Shown: in pieces, positions 52,767 through 61,108 of the stretch
How positions within the stretch are numbered: position 1 is the stretch's first letter
Layout: each line of letters begins with the position of its first letter
Source: Ktedonobacter sp. SOSP1-85
GTDB lineage: Bacteria > Chloroflexota > Ktedonobacteria > Ktedonobacterales > Ktedonobacteraceae
Direction of reading: 5' to 3'
NCBI RefSeq assembly: GCF_016587415.1
Contig: NZ_BNJI01000002.1
Coordinates: 868,001-932,000 of the forward strand
DNA length: 64,000 bases
Translations under genes and position numbers: made by a program
Notes under the pieces: model-generated
Told to the model about the DNA's origin: nothing
Seen by the model: the letters and a program-made list of their open reading frames with translations, nothing else
The model's database searches: none

Positions 52767-53729
52767 ATGGAAGCCCAGGTCACTGACGTCGTTGTCGCGC
52801 CTGCGACGGCGACGTTGCGCCGCCCGCAGCGTGTGCGGCGCGCATCGCGACTGCGCTCTCTCATTCCCTATCTCTTTCTCTCACCAGCCATCGTGCTTTT
52901 TCTCTTGTTTTTTGTGCTCCCCCTGGGCTATGCCGTCTGGCAGAGCCTCTTTCGGCTCCAGCGTGATGGCCTGGGCCTGGGCGCTCCCAAGCAGGTCTTT
53001 ACTGGCCTGAGCAATTATCAGCATGTCTTGAGCGACCCGGTGGTCTACCAGGGACTCGGGCGTGTGCTGTTGTATAGCGTACTGCAGGTGCCGATTATGC
53101 TGGGCCTGGCCCTGCTCCTGGCCTTGTTGCTGGATAGTGCGGTTATCCGCCTGCGTGCCTTCTTCCGCATCGCGTTTTTTCTGCCCCATATCATCCCGGG
53201 CGTGGTTGGCGCGCTGCTCTGGGCCTTCCTCTATAATCCCCAGTTCAGCCCGGTGCCACAGGCCCTGGCGGCTCTGCACCTGGGTGTGGTCAATTTCCAG
53301 AACCCGAACCTGGTGCTGTTGTTAATTGGGAATATTGCCGTCTGGGCGGGTACTGGCTACCAGGTGCTGATTATTTTCTCTAGCCTGCAAGCCGTTCCCA
53401 CTAGCTTGTACGAGGCATCGAGCCTGGATGGCTGTTCTGAATGGCAGACTGCTTGGTTTATTAAGGTACCGCTGATCTTCCCGGCACTGGTGCTGACTGG
53501 TGTGCTTGCCATTATTGGTGCCCTGCAATTGCTGATGGAGCCACTGCTCCTGCAGACCGTTTTGAATGGCATTACGTCGAACTTTACGCCGAACATGTAT
53601 ATGTATCAGATAGCGACGGGTGGCGGAAACTATTACTATGCAGCGGCCCTTTCAGTGGCTCTGGCTCTGGTGACTGGTATCTTCTCGTTCAGCGTTTTGC
53701 GGCTCGTCCGCCGGAAGGCAGGAGTATAA
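52767..53729 (+). CDS. Sugar ABC transporter permease (MalF/UgpA-like)
   Basis: A 320-residue six-helix permease. After a basic N-terminus comes FLSPAIVLFLLFFVLPLGYA, then the EAA loop PTSLYEASSLDGCSEWQTAWFIKVPLIFPAL. GGGAG seven bases before the ATG supports the start. It lies 196 bases after the binding-protein gene, with hairpins in the gap, and five bases before the partner permease. No ATPase subunit is encoded in the operon. Confidence 0.93.
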   Translation: MEAQVTDVVVAPATATLRRPQRVRRASRLRSLIPYLFLSPAIVLFLLFFVLPLGYAVWQSLFRLQRDGLGLGAPKQVFTGLSNYQHVLSDPVVYQGLGRVLLYSVLQVPIMLGLALLLALLLDSAVIRLRAFFRIAFFLPHIIPGVVGALLWAFLYNPQFSPVPQALAALHLGVVNFQNPNLVLLLIGNIAVWAGTGYQVLIIFSSLQAVPTSLYEASSLDGCSEWQTAWFIKVPLIFPALVLTGVLAIIGALQLLMEPLLLQTVLNGITSNFTPNMYMYQIATGGGNYYYAAALSVALALVTGIFSFSVLRLVRRKAGV

Positions 53730-53734
53730 GCACT

Positions 53735-54625
53735 ATGGCTTCAAATGCCCTCTCTAATCAGGCCACCACGCGGCAGCGGCGCTCGGGTTTACAGATCACG
53801 CGCGTTGCACTGTATGTCATCGCGGGCGCGGCGACTCTCTACTTTCTCTTCCCGCTGGTCTGGCTCCTGATGGCTTCGACCAAGAATAACTCAGATCTAT
53901 ACACATCATCCGCCTTCTGGTTTGCGCACTTCAATCTCGTTGCCAATCTCCAACAATTGCTGACCTACGATAACGGTATCTATCTCCAGTGGATGGGCAA
54001 TACCTTTCTGTATGCCTTTGGGAGCGCGAGCCTCAGTATTCTGATCTCAGCCCTGGCCGGGTACGCCCTGGCCAAGTTCACCTTTCCCGGCAAGAAGCTG
54101 ATCTTTAATGTGATCGTCTGCGCGGTCCTGGTGCCCGGCACGGTGCTGGTGCTCCCGCTCTACCTGCTTATGAGCAGCGTGCACCTGGTAAATACCTACT
54201 GGTCGGTCCTGCTGCCATCGCTGTTTAGCGCTTTTGGCATCTGGTTCTCGTATATCTATGCGGACGCCTCGATTCCCAGGGAGCTATTAGAGGCGGCGCG
54301 TATGGATGGCGCGGGCGAGTTGCGCATCTTTTTTACCGTAGGCCTGCGCCTGATGTCGCCAGCGCTGGCGACCGTCTTTCTGTTCCACTTTGTAGGCGTC
54401 TGGAACAGCTTCTTCCTGCCACTGATGATGCTGAGCAATGAACATTTGTATCCCTTGTCTGTAGGCTTGTACCTTTGGAATCAAGTCGGCACGGACGCTA
54501 CCTACTCGCTTACAAACCTGATGATTACTGGCTCGTTGCTTGCTGCCCTGCCAATCGTGCTGAGCTTTGTATTCCTCCAGCGCTACTGGCGGAGTGGTCT
54601 CTCGCTTGGCAGCATCGTTGGGTAG
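53735..54625 (+). CDS. Sugar ABC transporter permease (MalG/UgpE-like)
   Basis: A 296-residue partner permease with six helices. The EAA loop reads IPRELLEAARMDGAGELRIF followed by TVGLRLMSPALAT. The periplasmic loop contains TKNNSDLYTSSAFWF as usual for this subfamily. It begins five bases after the first permease and is followed after 14 bases by the dehydrogenase gene, so all are in one transcript. Confidence 0.93.
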   Translation: MASNALSNQATTRQRRSGLQITRVALYVIAGAATLYFLFPLVWLLMASTKNNSDLYTSSAFWFAHFNLVANLQQLLTYDNGIYLQWMGNTFLYAFGSASLSILISALAGYALAKFTFPGKKLIFNVIVCAVLVPGTVLVLPLYLLMSSVHLVNTYWSVLLPSLFSAFGIWFSYIYADASIPRELLEAARMDGAGELRIFFTVGLRLMSPALATVFLFHFVGVWNSFFLPLMMLSNEHLYPLSVGLYLWNQVGTDATYSLTNLMITGSLLAALPIVLSFVFLQRYWRSGLSLGSIVG

Positions 54626-54639
54626 CTACATATTCCTAG

Positions 54640-55668
54640 ATGGAGAACCTGATCGTGATTTCTGTTGATACACGTCCAGCTGTCGCTATGCTGGTAGACC
54701 CGAAATGGCGGCAGCGCATCTTCTCACCCGCGAGCCTGGAGAGACTCTCCATGTTCGCACGCCTGATTCCAGACACAGAGGTCGCCCTCTCTGAGGAGCG
54801 CCTGCCCGAACTGCTCAACGGAGCTGTAGCCTGCCTAACGGGCTGGGGGACGCCCACGCTGACAGATGCGACCTTGGAGCAAGCACCCTCACTGCGCCTC
54901 ATAGCACACACGGCGGGAAGTGTTCATCACCTGGTCCCTGAGACCATCTTTGAGCGCGGCGTGCGCGTGACGCATGCCGCTGCCGCCCTGGCCGAAGGGG
55001 TCGCGGAGTTCACTGTCTTACAGATCCTACAAAGCCTGCGTCGCCTGGACCAGTTTGAGCGGCGACTGCGCGCTGGCGAGCCGTGGCATGTGCTCTCGCA
55101 TACGCCGGGTCATCTATTGAGTACCCAGACCGTGGGCCTGGTAGGTGCCAGCCGTATTGGGCGTGATGTTATCGGACTCCTGCACCCCTTTGGTTGCCGC
55201 CTGCTGATGTTTGATCCCTATCTCACGCCAGAAGAAGCAAGGGAAATGGGCGTGGAGCTGTGTGAGCTGGACGACCTCTTTGCCTCCTCCGACATTGTCT
55301 CCTTGCACGCGCCCCTCTTGCCCACCACACGAGGTATGATTACATCCAGGCACCTCGCGTTATTGCGTGACGGCGGTGTCCTGGTCAATACGGCGCGGGC
55401 TGGACTGGTTGACGAGGACGCACTGGTATGCGAACTGGTCTCGGGCCGCATCAACGCCGCTCTAGACGTCTTTGTACAGGAGCCGCTCCCCGACGAGCAC
55501 CCTTTCCGCACTCTGCCCAACGTATTGATCTCGCCGCATGTAGCCGCCATGACCTGCGAGACGCTCCTGAAGCAGGGCGAGATGATGGTTGACGAGATAT
55601 TACGCTTCCTGGCGGGCGAGCCACTGCTCTACGAAATTCGCCCCGAGAAGTTCGCGATTATGGCATAA
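54640..55668 (+). CDS. D-isomer-specific 2-hydroxyacid dehydrogenase
   Basis: A 342-residue NAD-dependent dehydrogenase. The Rossmann motif is GLVGASRIGRDVIGLLHPFG with Asp (FDPY) after strand 2. The catalytic residues are Arg in NTARAGLVDEDAL, Glu in DVFVQEPLPDEHPF and His in LISPHVAAM. The N-terminal substrate lid (ACLTGWGTPTLT, LIAHTAGSVHHLV) looks like phosphoglycerate-dehydrogenase-like members that act on sugar acids. In a beta-galactoside operon it might oxidise or reduce a galactonate-derived acid (inference). Co-transcribed with the permeases and probably the GH35 gene. Confidence 0.88.
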   Translation: MENLIVISVDTRPAVAMLVDPKWRQRIFSPASLERLSMFARLIPDTEVALSEERLPELLNGAVACLTGWGTPTLTDATLEQAPSLRLIAHTAGSVHHLVPETIFERGVRVTHAAAALAEGVAEFTVLQILQSLRRLDQFERRLRAGEPWHVLSHTPGHLLSTQTVGLVGASRIGRDVIGLLHPFGCRLLMFDPYLTPEEAREMGVELCELDDLFASSDIVSLHAPLLPTTRGMITSRHLALLRDGGVLVNTARAGLVDEDALVCELVSGRINAALDVFVQEPLPDEHPFRTLPNVLISPHVAAMTCETLLKQGEMMVDEILRFLAGEPLLYEIRPEKFAIMA

Positions 55669-55711
55669 TATCAATATTTCGTCAAACTTGCGAAAGGTCG
55701 TATAAAAAATC

Positions 55712-57457
55712 GTGGGTACATTTACGCATAATGAAGAGCATTTTTTGTTGGATGGAGAGCCTTTTCGTGTGCTCTCGGGGGCGATGCATTATTTTCGCGT
55801 GCCACGTGCCAGTTGGGATGATCGCCTGTATAAGCTCAAGGCTATGGGCTTGAACACGGTGGAGACCTATGTGGCCTGGAATCTGCATGAGCCACGTCCG
55901 GGTGAGTTTCACTTTGAGGATAACCTGGGCCTGGCGGAGTATATCCGCTGTGCCGCGAGGCAGGGGCTGCATGTGATTGTGCGCCCTGGACCCTATATCT
56001 GTGCCGAGTGGGAACTAGGCGGCCTACCTGCCTGGCTGCTGAAAGATCCTGGGATGCGCCTGCGTTGTAGCTATCCCCCCTATCTCAAGGCAGTGGATCG
56101 CTTCTTTGATGCGCTGCTTGCTGAACTGGCTCCTTTGCAAGTTACGCGTGGTGGTCCGATCCTGGCTATGCAGGTCGAGAATGAGTATGGCAGTTACGGG
56201 AATGATAGTGAGTACCTGCGCTACCTGGAAGATGGCCTACGTGCGCGTGGTATCGATGTGCTGCTCTTCACCTCTGATGGCCCAACGGATGAGATGCTCC
56301 AGTATGGGACGTTGCCCCATATTTTGAAAACCGCCAACTTTGGCTCTAAGGCGAATGAGGCCTTTAGCAAACTGCGCGACTACCAGCCTGAAGGACCACT
56401 GATGTGCATGGAGTTCTGGAACGGCTGGTTTGACCATTGGGGGACTGAGCATCACATGCGTGACGCTCAGGATGCTGCGGCCACCCTGGACGAGATGCTG
56501 GCGGCAGGTGCCTCGGTCAATTTCTACATGTTCCACGGTGGAACGAACTTCGGCTTTATGAACGGCGCTAATTATATGGGAGAGCAGTACCAACCCACTA
56601 CGACAAGTTATGACTATGACGCGCCCCTGAATGAGGCTGGTGATCCCACGCCCAAATATTTTGCCTACCGCGAAGTGTTGGGGAAGTATGTTGAACTGCC
56701 GGAACTGCCTCTACCCACGCTCACGCCCAAACAGGCTATTGGCAGCATCCAGCTTTATGAGTCGGTTGGGTTCTTTGAAGGGCTGCCCATGCTGGCGGAG
56801 CCTCAGCAAGCAGTCACGCCAGAACCAATGGAGTTCTTTGACCAGAACTATGGCTTTATCCTCTATCGCACAACCATTTCGGGTCCACGAGCCGAGGTGC
56901 CGCTGATCCTGCGTGATCTGCACGACCGGGCGCTGGTCTTTGCCAATGGCGCCTTGTTGGGAACCCTGGAGCGTTCTGTACCCTCACCCTCGCTGATGCT
57001 GAGTGTGCCCGCCAAAGGTCTGACCCTGGATATCCTGGTAGAGAACATGGGACGCGTCAATTATGGCCCTGATCTGTTAGATCGCAAGGGCATTACCGGT
57101 GGTGTACTGCTTGGACAGCAATATCTCTATCACTGGAATGTCTATCCGCTGCCTCTTGAGGATCTAAGTACTCTACCGTTCCAGGCGCAAGGCGCGCTCA
57201 AAGGTCCAGCGTTCTATCGCGCTACTTTTGAGGTGAGCAGCCAGGAGGACACCTTCCTCGCACTGCCCGGCTGGTCGAAAGGCGTGTGCTGGCTCAATGG
57301 CTTCAATCTTGGGCGCTACTGGCAGCGGGGTCCGCAACATACCCTCTATGTCCCTGGCTCCCTTCTAAAATCTGGAACCAATGAACTCGTAATCTTTGAG
57401 CTTCACGAGCCCGGTACCTGCACAGTCGAGTTCCGCGAGCAGCCCCATTTGGCTTAA
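55712..57457 (+). CDS. Beta-galactosidase, glycoside hydrolase family 35
   Basis: A 581-residue GH35 enzyme releasing terminal beta-linked galactose. Catalytic domain 1-330: LSGAMHYFRVPRASWDDRLY, VRPGPYICAEWELGGLPAWL, acid/base in QVENEYGSYG (Glu158) and nucleophile in CMEFWNGWFDHWG (Glu234). C-terminal jelly-roll domains of about 240 residues include LNGFNLGRYWQRGPQHTLYV. No signal peptide, so it works in the cytosol on imported sugar. A GTG start at 55712 is used; its AAAGG site is distant. Last gene of the operon. Confidence 0.94.
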   Translation: MGTFTHNEEHFLLDGEPFRVLSGAMHYFRVPRASWDDRLYKLKAMGLNTVETYVAWNLHEPRPGEFHFEDNLGLAEYIRCAARQGLHVIVRPGPYICAEWELGGLPAWLLKDPGMRLRCSYPPYLKAVDRFFDALLAELAPLQVTRGGPILAMQVENEYGSYGNDSEYLRYLEDGLRARGIDVLLFTSDGPTDEMLQYGTLPHILKTANFGSKANEAFSKLRDYQPEGPLMCMEFWNGWFDHWGTEHHMRDAQDAAATLDEMLAAGASVNFYMFHGGTNFGFMNGANYMGEQYQPTTTSYDYDAPLNEAGDPTPKYFAYREVLGKYVELPELPLPTLTPKQAIGSIQLYESVGFFEGLPMLAEPQQAVTPEPMEFFDQNYGFILYRTTISGPRAEVPLILRDLHDRALVFANGALLGTLERSVPSPSLMLSVPAKGLTLDILVENMGRVNYGPDLLDRKGITGGVLLGQQYLYHWNVYPLPLEDLSTLPFQAQGALKGPAFYRATFEVSSQEDTFLALPGWSKGVCWLNGFNLGRYWQRGPQHTLYVPGSLLKSGTNELVIFELHEPGTCTVEFREQPHLA

Positions 57458-57483
57458 GGAGAGAAGCTGAAGCTTGTAGTGTG

Positions 57484-58287
57484 TCATATAGGGTATCTGG
57501 CTATAAAGATGCCGAAGTCCATGGTAATGGTGAGCTCCTGGTCTTGTTGTAGTAGGCGCTCTACAGCTTCCTGGGCGGCGCGTAGCTTTGCGGCGTCCTG
57601 TTGCTCCTGCTTGCTCATGCCGGAGCGAACCAGGCCCAGGAGCAACTCGCGTTCATTGATCAGTAGCTGTTTCTCCATGTGATCCAGCTTTACGTGCGTG
57701 AACCAGCGCTCAAGTTGCTGGCCCCCGTTCTCGATGCTAAAGCCAAAAGGGCCGCCTAGCCAGGCGCCATAGCCGACCTGCTGCATAATCGCTCCCAACT
57801 CGGCGACGGCTCTATCACCGATCGTTGTGGCGTAGAATTTTCCGCTGGGCTTCAGCACGCGCCGCACCTCGGAGAGCGCTTTAGCCAGGTTGGGAACGTG
57901 ATAGAGCATGGCGTTAGCGATCACGGCATCGAAATGGCCTGCTTTATAAGGAATGGCCTGGGCGTCGATGACCTGGTATGCGAAGTGCTCACCACCTTTT
58001 TCCAGATTGTGGCGGGCCGCCTCCAGCATACCCGGCGAGAAGTCCGAAAGCGTCACCTCCCAGGTTTGGGGTACACGATCCAGGTTCTCGCGCCAGAGAA
58101 AGCCGGGTCCACAGCCCAGTTCCAGCACACGACTCTGCTCCGGGATCTGAATATGGTCAAAGATCCAGCGATACCATGAACCCTGCATAACGCCCATCTG
58201 CTGCAAGGTTTCCACGCGCAGCGTGAAGTTTGTCGCATCGCGATACTGATCTTTAAGTAGATACTCCTGATTCGCCATATCTGACAT
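57484..58287 (-). CDS. SAM-dependent methyltransferase
   Basis: A 267-residue class I methyltransferase. Motif I is RVLELGCGPGFLWRENL, followed by VTLSDFSPGMLEAARHNLEK, the motif II region HFDAVIANAMLYHVPNL and VRRVLKPSGKFYATTIGD. These are typical of small-molecule Methyltransf_11 enzymes. GGAGGG eight bases before the ATG at 58287 supports the start. Convergent with the GH35 gene and not linked to a pathway. Confidence 0.9.
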   Translation of the reverse strand: MSDMANQEYLLKDQYRDATNFTLRVETLQQMGVMQGSWYRWIFDHIQIPEQSRVLELGCGPGFLWRENLDRVPQTWEVTLSDFSPGMLEAARHNLEKGGEHFAYQVIDAQAIPYKAGHFDAVIANAMLYHVPNLAKALSEVRRVLKPSGKFYATTIGDRAVAELGAIMQQVGYGAWLGGPFGFSIENGGQQLERWFTHVKLDHMEKQLLINERELLLGLVRSGMSKQEQQDAAKLRAAQEAVERLLQQDQELTITMDFGIFIARYPI

Positions 58288-58538
58288 AGGTAAAGCCCTC
58301 CACATACTAACTTCTCATCATGCCTCTACCTCTATTCTACATACTGATGGATGCCGGAAAACAATGCATGATACACCAGCTCAGAACCTGACCGAAACGT
58401 CATGCGCTGTCTTAGTAGCACATGGTATTTCGGGCTATGTACAAACAGCTTGTGTTTCTTGTCTAACTCTGCTATTGTGATATTTGCAAGCGTTTATGCG
58501 GACGCTTCTAAATGAGACGACTGTGACAGGAGGAGATC

Positions 58539-58991
58539 ATGGCGAGAGACACACGCGCCCCACATGAGATACTTGAACATATCATCGAGGCGCGCGTTGC
58601 GCTCACTTCCGCCTTGTATGGCTTGAGCGAGGAGCGCTTGACGGATACCAGCGCCTTTGGTACCTGGTCGTGTAAAGAGATTATGGGCCATATTGGGCGC
58701 TGGGAAGAGGTCTGTTACCAGGTGATTCAGGATCATCTGAAGGGAATTGAGCCGACAGAGAATTACAGTCAGGAATTCCTGGCCTTTAATGATAGTTGGG
58801 AGTCTGAGCTGCGCACACTCTCGCTCTCCGAGGTCGTAACCCTCTTTGAAGTCGCCCACTATCGCCTCTTCGGCCTGCTTAATCGCTTACAACCAGAGCA
58901 ATGGGACACTTTCGTGCGTGGCTGGACACAGGTCTGCACCTACGGTCACTTTGAAGAACATACCCACGAGATCCAGGCGTGGCGCAAATAG
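58539..58991 (+). CDS. DinB/ClbS-like four-helix protein
   Basis: A 150-residue protein with four long helices. It has the DinB-like pattern EHIIEARVALTSALYGLSEE, FGTWSCKEIMGHIGRWEEV (first His of a metal site), a mid helix LSLSEVVTLFEVAHYRLFGL and the final HFEEHTHEIQAWR with two His. These proteins bind a divalent metal and some act as thiol transferases or toxin-resistance hydrolases; the reaction here is unknown. AGGAGG five bases before the ATG. The 3' end runs into a repeat region. Confidence 0.82.
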   Translation: MARDTRAPHEILEHIIEARVALTSALYGLSEERLTDTSAFGTWSCKEIMGHIGRWEEVCYQVIQDHLKGIEPTENYSQEFLAFNDSWESELRTLSLSEVVTLFEVAHYRLFGLLNRLQPEQWDTFVRGWTQVCTYGHFEEHTHEIQAWRK

Positions 58992-59045
58992 CCCGCTACT
59001 GGTGTACGCGGCTTGGGACTACGCCCTGGCGTATATGGCTACTGG
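58992..59045 (+). repeat. Two tandem degenerate right arms of the GCGTACGC family
   Basis: CCCGCTACTGGTGTACGCGG (58992-59011) and CTGGCGTATATGGCTACTGG (59026-59045) both match the right arm of the 26329-26380 palindrome. They are in the same orientation, so no long hairpin forms. The stop codon of the DUF5946 gene (59039-59041) lies within the second. Confidence 0.55.
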
Positions 59046-59500
59046 AGTGGGATATAGCCAGAGGTTTTGAGGGATATGAGCATTGAGCTGGCCCAGGCGC
59101 GTACGCTATCGCAGTAGTTGTCGATGCCTGCGGCGATGACCTGGTTGGTGGTCATGCTCCATACTACTGGAGGATCGTAGGTGCCATGTGACTCGGGTGT
59201 TCCCTTGATCTTCCAGGTGCGCGCGCCTGAGTCGACTTGCGCGCCTCTCTGTTTGCGCACCTCCGTGGGGGTCGTGCCACGCTCCAAAAAGTCGGTGAGC
59301 AGAGTGAAGCCTGCGCGCAGCCCTTCTGGCGAATAGAGGCTCGGGTGTTGCAGGTGATAGCAGAGCACCGTAAGGTGGTGTACCGCCCAGTTTGCCGGTT
59401 GTTCGCTTTCCCAACCCAACATCTGGTAGAAATTCTCCTGGCACGTCTGTCCCTCCTGTACCTCCGCCCCACATTCAGGACAGCGTTGTGTTATCTCCAT
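59039..59500 (-). CDS. DUF5946-family protein
   Basis: A 153-residue protein of a family frequent in Chloroflexota. The N-terminal CPECGAEVQEGQTCQENFYQ has three Cys of a likely zinc site, followed by VHHLTVLCYHLQHPSLYSPE, the most conserved family block, and a C-terminal domain ending near GYIPLQ. No function is known. The last residues and the stop codon are encoded within a degenerate GCGTACGC-type repeat, which has probably replaced the original 3' end. Confidence 0.8.
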   Translation of the reverse strand: MEITQRCPECGAEVQEGQTCQENFYQMLGWESEQPANWAVHHLTVLCYHLQHPSLYSPEGLRAGFTLLTDFLERGTTPTEVRKQRGAQVDSGARTWKIKGTPESHGTYDPPVVWSMTTNQVIAAGIDNYCDSVRAWASSMLISLKTSGYIPLQ

Positions 59501-59551
59501 TATGCGTTCCTCCTCCTTTTCCTCCTCAGTATAACCAATCCTGGCGGTAGA

Positions 59552-59661
59552 GCGCTACTTGCGTACGCGCCTACACGATTCATGCCTGGTAATGTCCCCC
59601 CAACGAATGCCTACCTATTCTATCTTCTTTTTACCTGTGTAGGCGCGTACGCAAGTAGCGC
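59552..59661. repeat. GCGTACGC-family inverted repeat with 60-bp spacer
   Basis: GCGCTACTTGCGTACGCGCC... (59552-59576) is perfectly inverted at 59637-59661 (25 bp), 60 bases apart. It lies between two divergent genes. The same arm sequence forms tight hairpins at 23164 and 26329, here it is opened by a unique insert. Confidence 0.7.
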
Positions 59662-59821
59662 ATGTGCCCCTACAAAAAGTAGTAAAATATGATAAAAAGC
59701 TTGTTACCTGATGATAATACGCTTATACTATATTCGTGGGAATCAGAAATTGCAACTCTTGAGGAGAGGCATTTGTTCGGCTGTTAGATTTGTTTATGCG
59801 AATGTAGAGGAGTTTGTATTG

Positions 59822-60487
59822 ATGGAGCGAGCGGAGTGGCTTAAGGCGTGCCGCCAGCGCAACGAAACGCGGATGGACACGCTTATTTCTCCTATCTATG
59901 ATGAGAATTGGGGCGGCTATATCAACGGGACACACCTGCATATGCTTAACCGGTTGCTGGATGCCTCTCCGGTGGGTGGGAGCGTGCTGGACGCGGCCTG
60001 TGGCACGGGAAAATACTGGCCAGTTTTGCTGGAGCGTGGCTTTACCGTTGTGGGAGTTGACCAGTCTCAGGGGATGTTACAGCAGGCGCAAGAGAAGCAT
60101 CCAGAGGTTGCAGTAAGGCATGTGGGTATGCAGGAACTGGATTTCGTGGATGAGTTTGATGGGATTATCTGCCTGGATGCGATGGAGAATGTCTTCCCCG
60201 AGGATTGGCCACGCATTCTGGCTAATTTCGCCCGGGCGCTCCACCCCTATGGCTTTCTCTATTTCACAGTAGAACTGGAGAGTGAGGAGAACCTGCGTCA
60301 TGCCTTTGAAGAGGGGAAGAAGTTGCAGCTACCACTCGTCTATGGCGAGCATGGGCACGAAGGCTATTACCACTATTACCCCAGCGATGAGCAGGTCTGC
60401 AACTGGTTCACCGGGGCTGGCTTCTCCCTGCTGAGCACTGATGAAGGGGATGGATACCTGCATTATCTTGTAAGCAGGCAGCACTGA
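59822..60487 (+). CDS. SAM-dependent methyltransferase
   Basis: A 221-residue class I methyltransferase. SAM-binding motif I is SVLDAACGTGKYWPVLLERG, then FTVVGVDQSQGMLQQAQEKH, the post-I acidic region FDGIICLDAMENVFPEDWPR, and a C-terminal GFLYFTVELESEENL. It is closest in style to small-molecule methyltransferases. AGAGGAG nine bases before the ATG at 59822 fixes the start. Monocistronic; a GGGTGT-type palindrome follows. Confidence 0.88.
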   Translation: MERAEWLKACRQRNETRMDTLISPIYDENWGGYINGTHLHMLNRLLDASPVGGSVLDAACGTGKYWPVLLERGFTVVGVDQSQGMLQQAQEKHPEVAVRHVGMQELDFVDEFDGIICLDAMENVFPEDWPRILANFARALHPYGFLYFTVELESEENLRHAFEEGKKLQLPLVYGEHGHEGYYHYYPSDEQVCNWFTGAGFSLLSTDEGDGYLHYLVSRQH

Positions 60488-60515
60488 CACTCAATTCTTT
60501 GTCCCTGTGGCGCAT

Positions 60516-60580
60516 AGAGTAAGGGTGTATGGGTGGGAAAACGAGCATTGCCCATTTTTCCACCCATACACCCTTACTCT
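60516..60580. terminator. 26-bp-arm palindrome between convergent genes
   Basis: AGAGTAAGGGTGTATGGGTGG... (60516-60541) pairs with 60555-60580, one wobble, 13-base loop, A- and T-runs next to the loop. Likely bidirectional terminator; arm resembles 2541-2569. Confidence 0.75.
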
Positions 60581-60601
60581 GTGAATTGGGATAGAAGAGG
60601 T

Positions 60602-60946
60602 TTAGAAGGCCTCTGGAAGTAATAAATAGCCATAGGTGTTGACGCAATACACATAAATGCCTGTGCCTCTGAGCTTGCTTCGAATACGATCTATGTGTTT
60701 GTCCATCATCATACGGACCTTGGCATCCATTTTACAGTTATAGGCCATTGAAGCCAGGTTGGCGTAGGTGACCGGGTTGCCATGTCGTAGTGAGAAGAGT
60801 AAACGGTACTCAGTCGATGTCAGCACAATCGTGGTATCGCCAATTGTTACCGCCCGCTTTTCTAGATCCCATGCCATATCTTTCACTCGTTCCCCTTTTT
60901 GCTTATAGGTTTCCATTGAATTAAAGTAGCGATTAGAGATTGTCAT
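60602..60946 (-). CDS. Solo OmpR/PhoB-type winged-helix DNA-binding protein
   Basis: A 114-residue protein with a Trans_reg_C output domain and no receiver. It shows DTTIVLTSTEYRLLFSLRHG, then ASMAYNCKMDAKVRMMMDKH, IDRIRSKLRG (recognition helix) and the wing YVYCVNTYGYLLLPE. About 35 residues of uncertain role come first. The start at 60946 has GGAAGGAAG ten bases upstream; a later ATG at 60916 is possible. It lies just downstream of the NPF-repeat gene on the same strand and might be linked to that locus, but this is only positional. Confidence 0.75.
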   Translation of the reverse strand: MTISNRYFNSMETYKQKGERVKDMAWDLEKRAVTIGDTTIVLTSTEYRLLFSLRHGNPVTYANLASMAYNCKMDAKVRMMMDKHIDRIRSKLRGTGIYVYCVNTYGYLLLPEAF

Positions 60947-61108
60947 ATGTAGAGTGCTTCCTTCCTGATCGATATGGGTTTGCGTATGTGCAAGAATCTC
61001 TAAAAAATAAAAGAGCAAGTTCACAGATACTATAGTACCTGATTGCTTGCTCTTTGCGCTTTGAACTACTTCACAATTTTTGGGCATTTCCCAATGGTAA
61101 TGGGTTAA

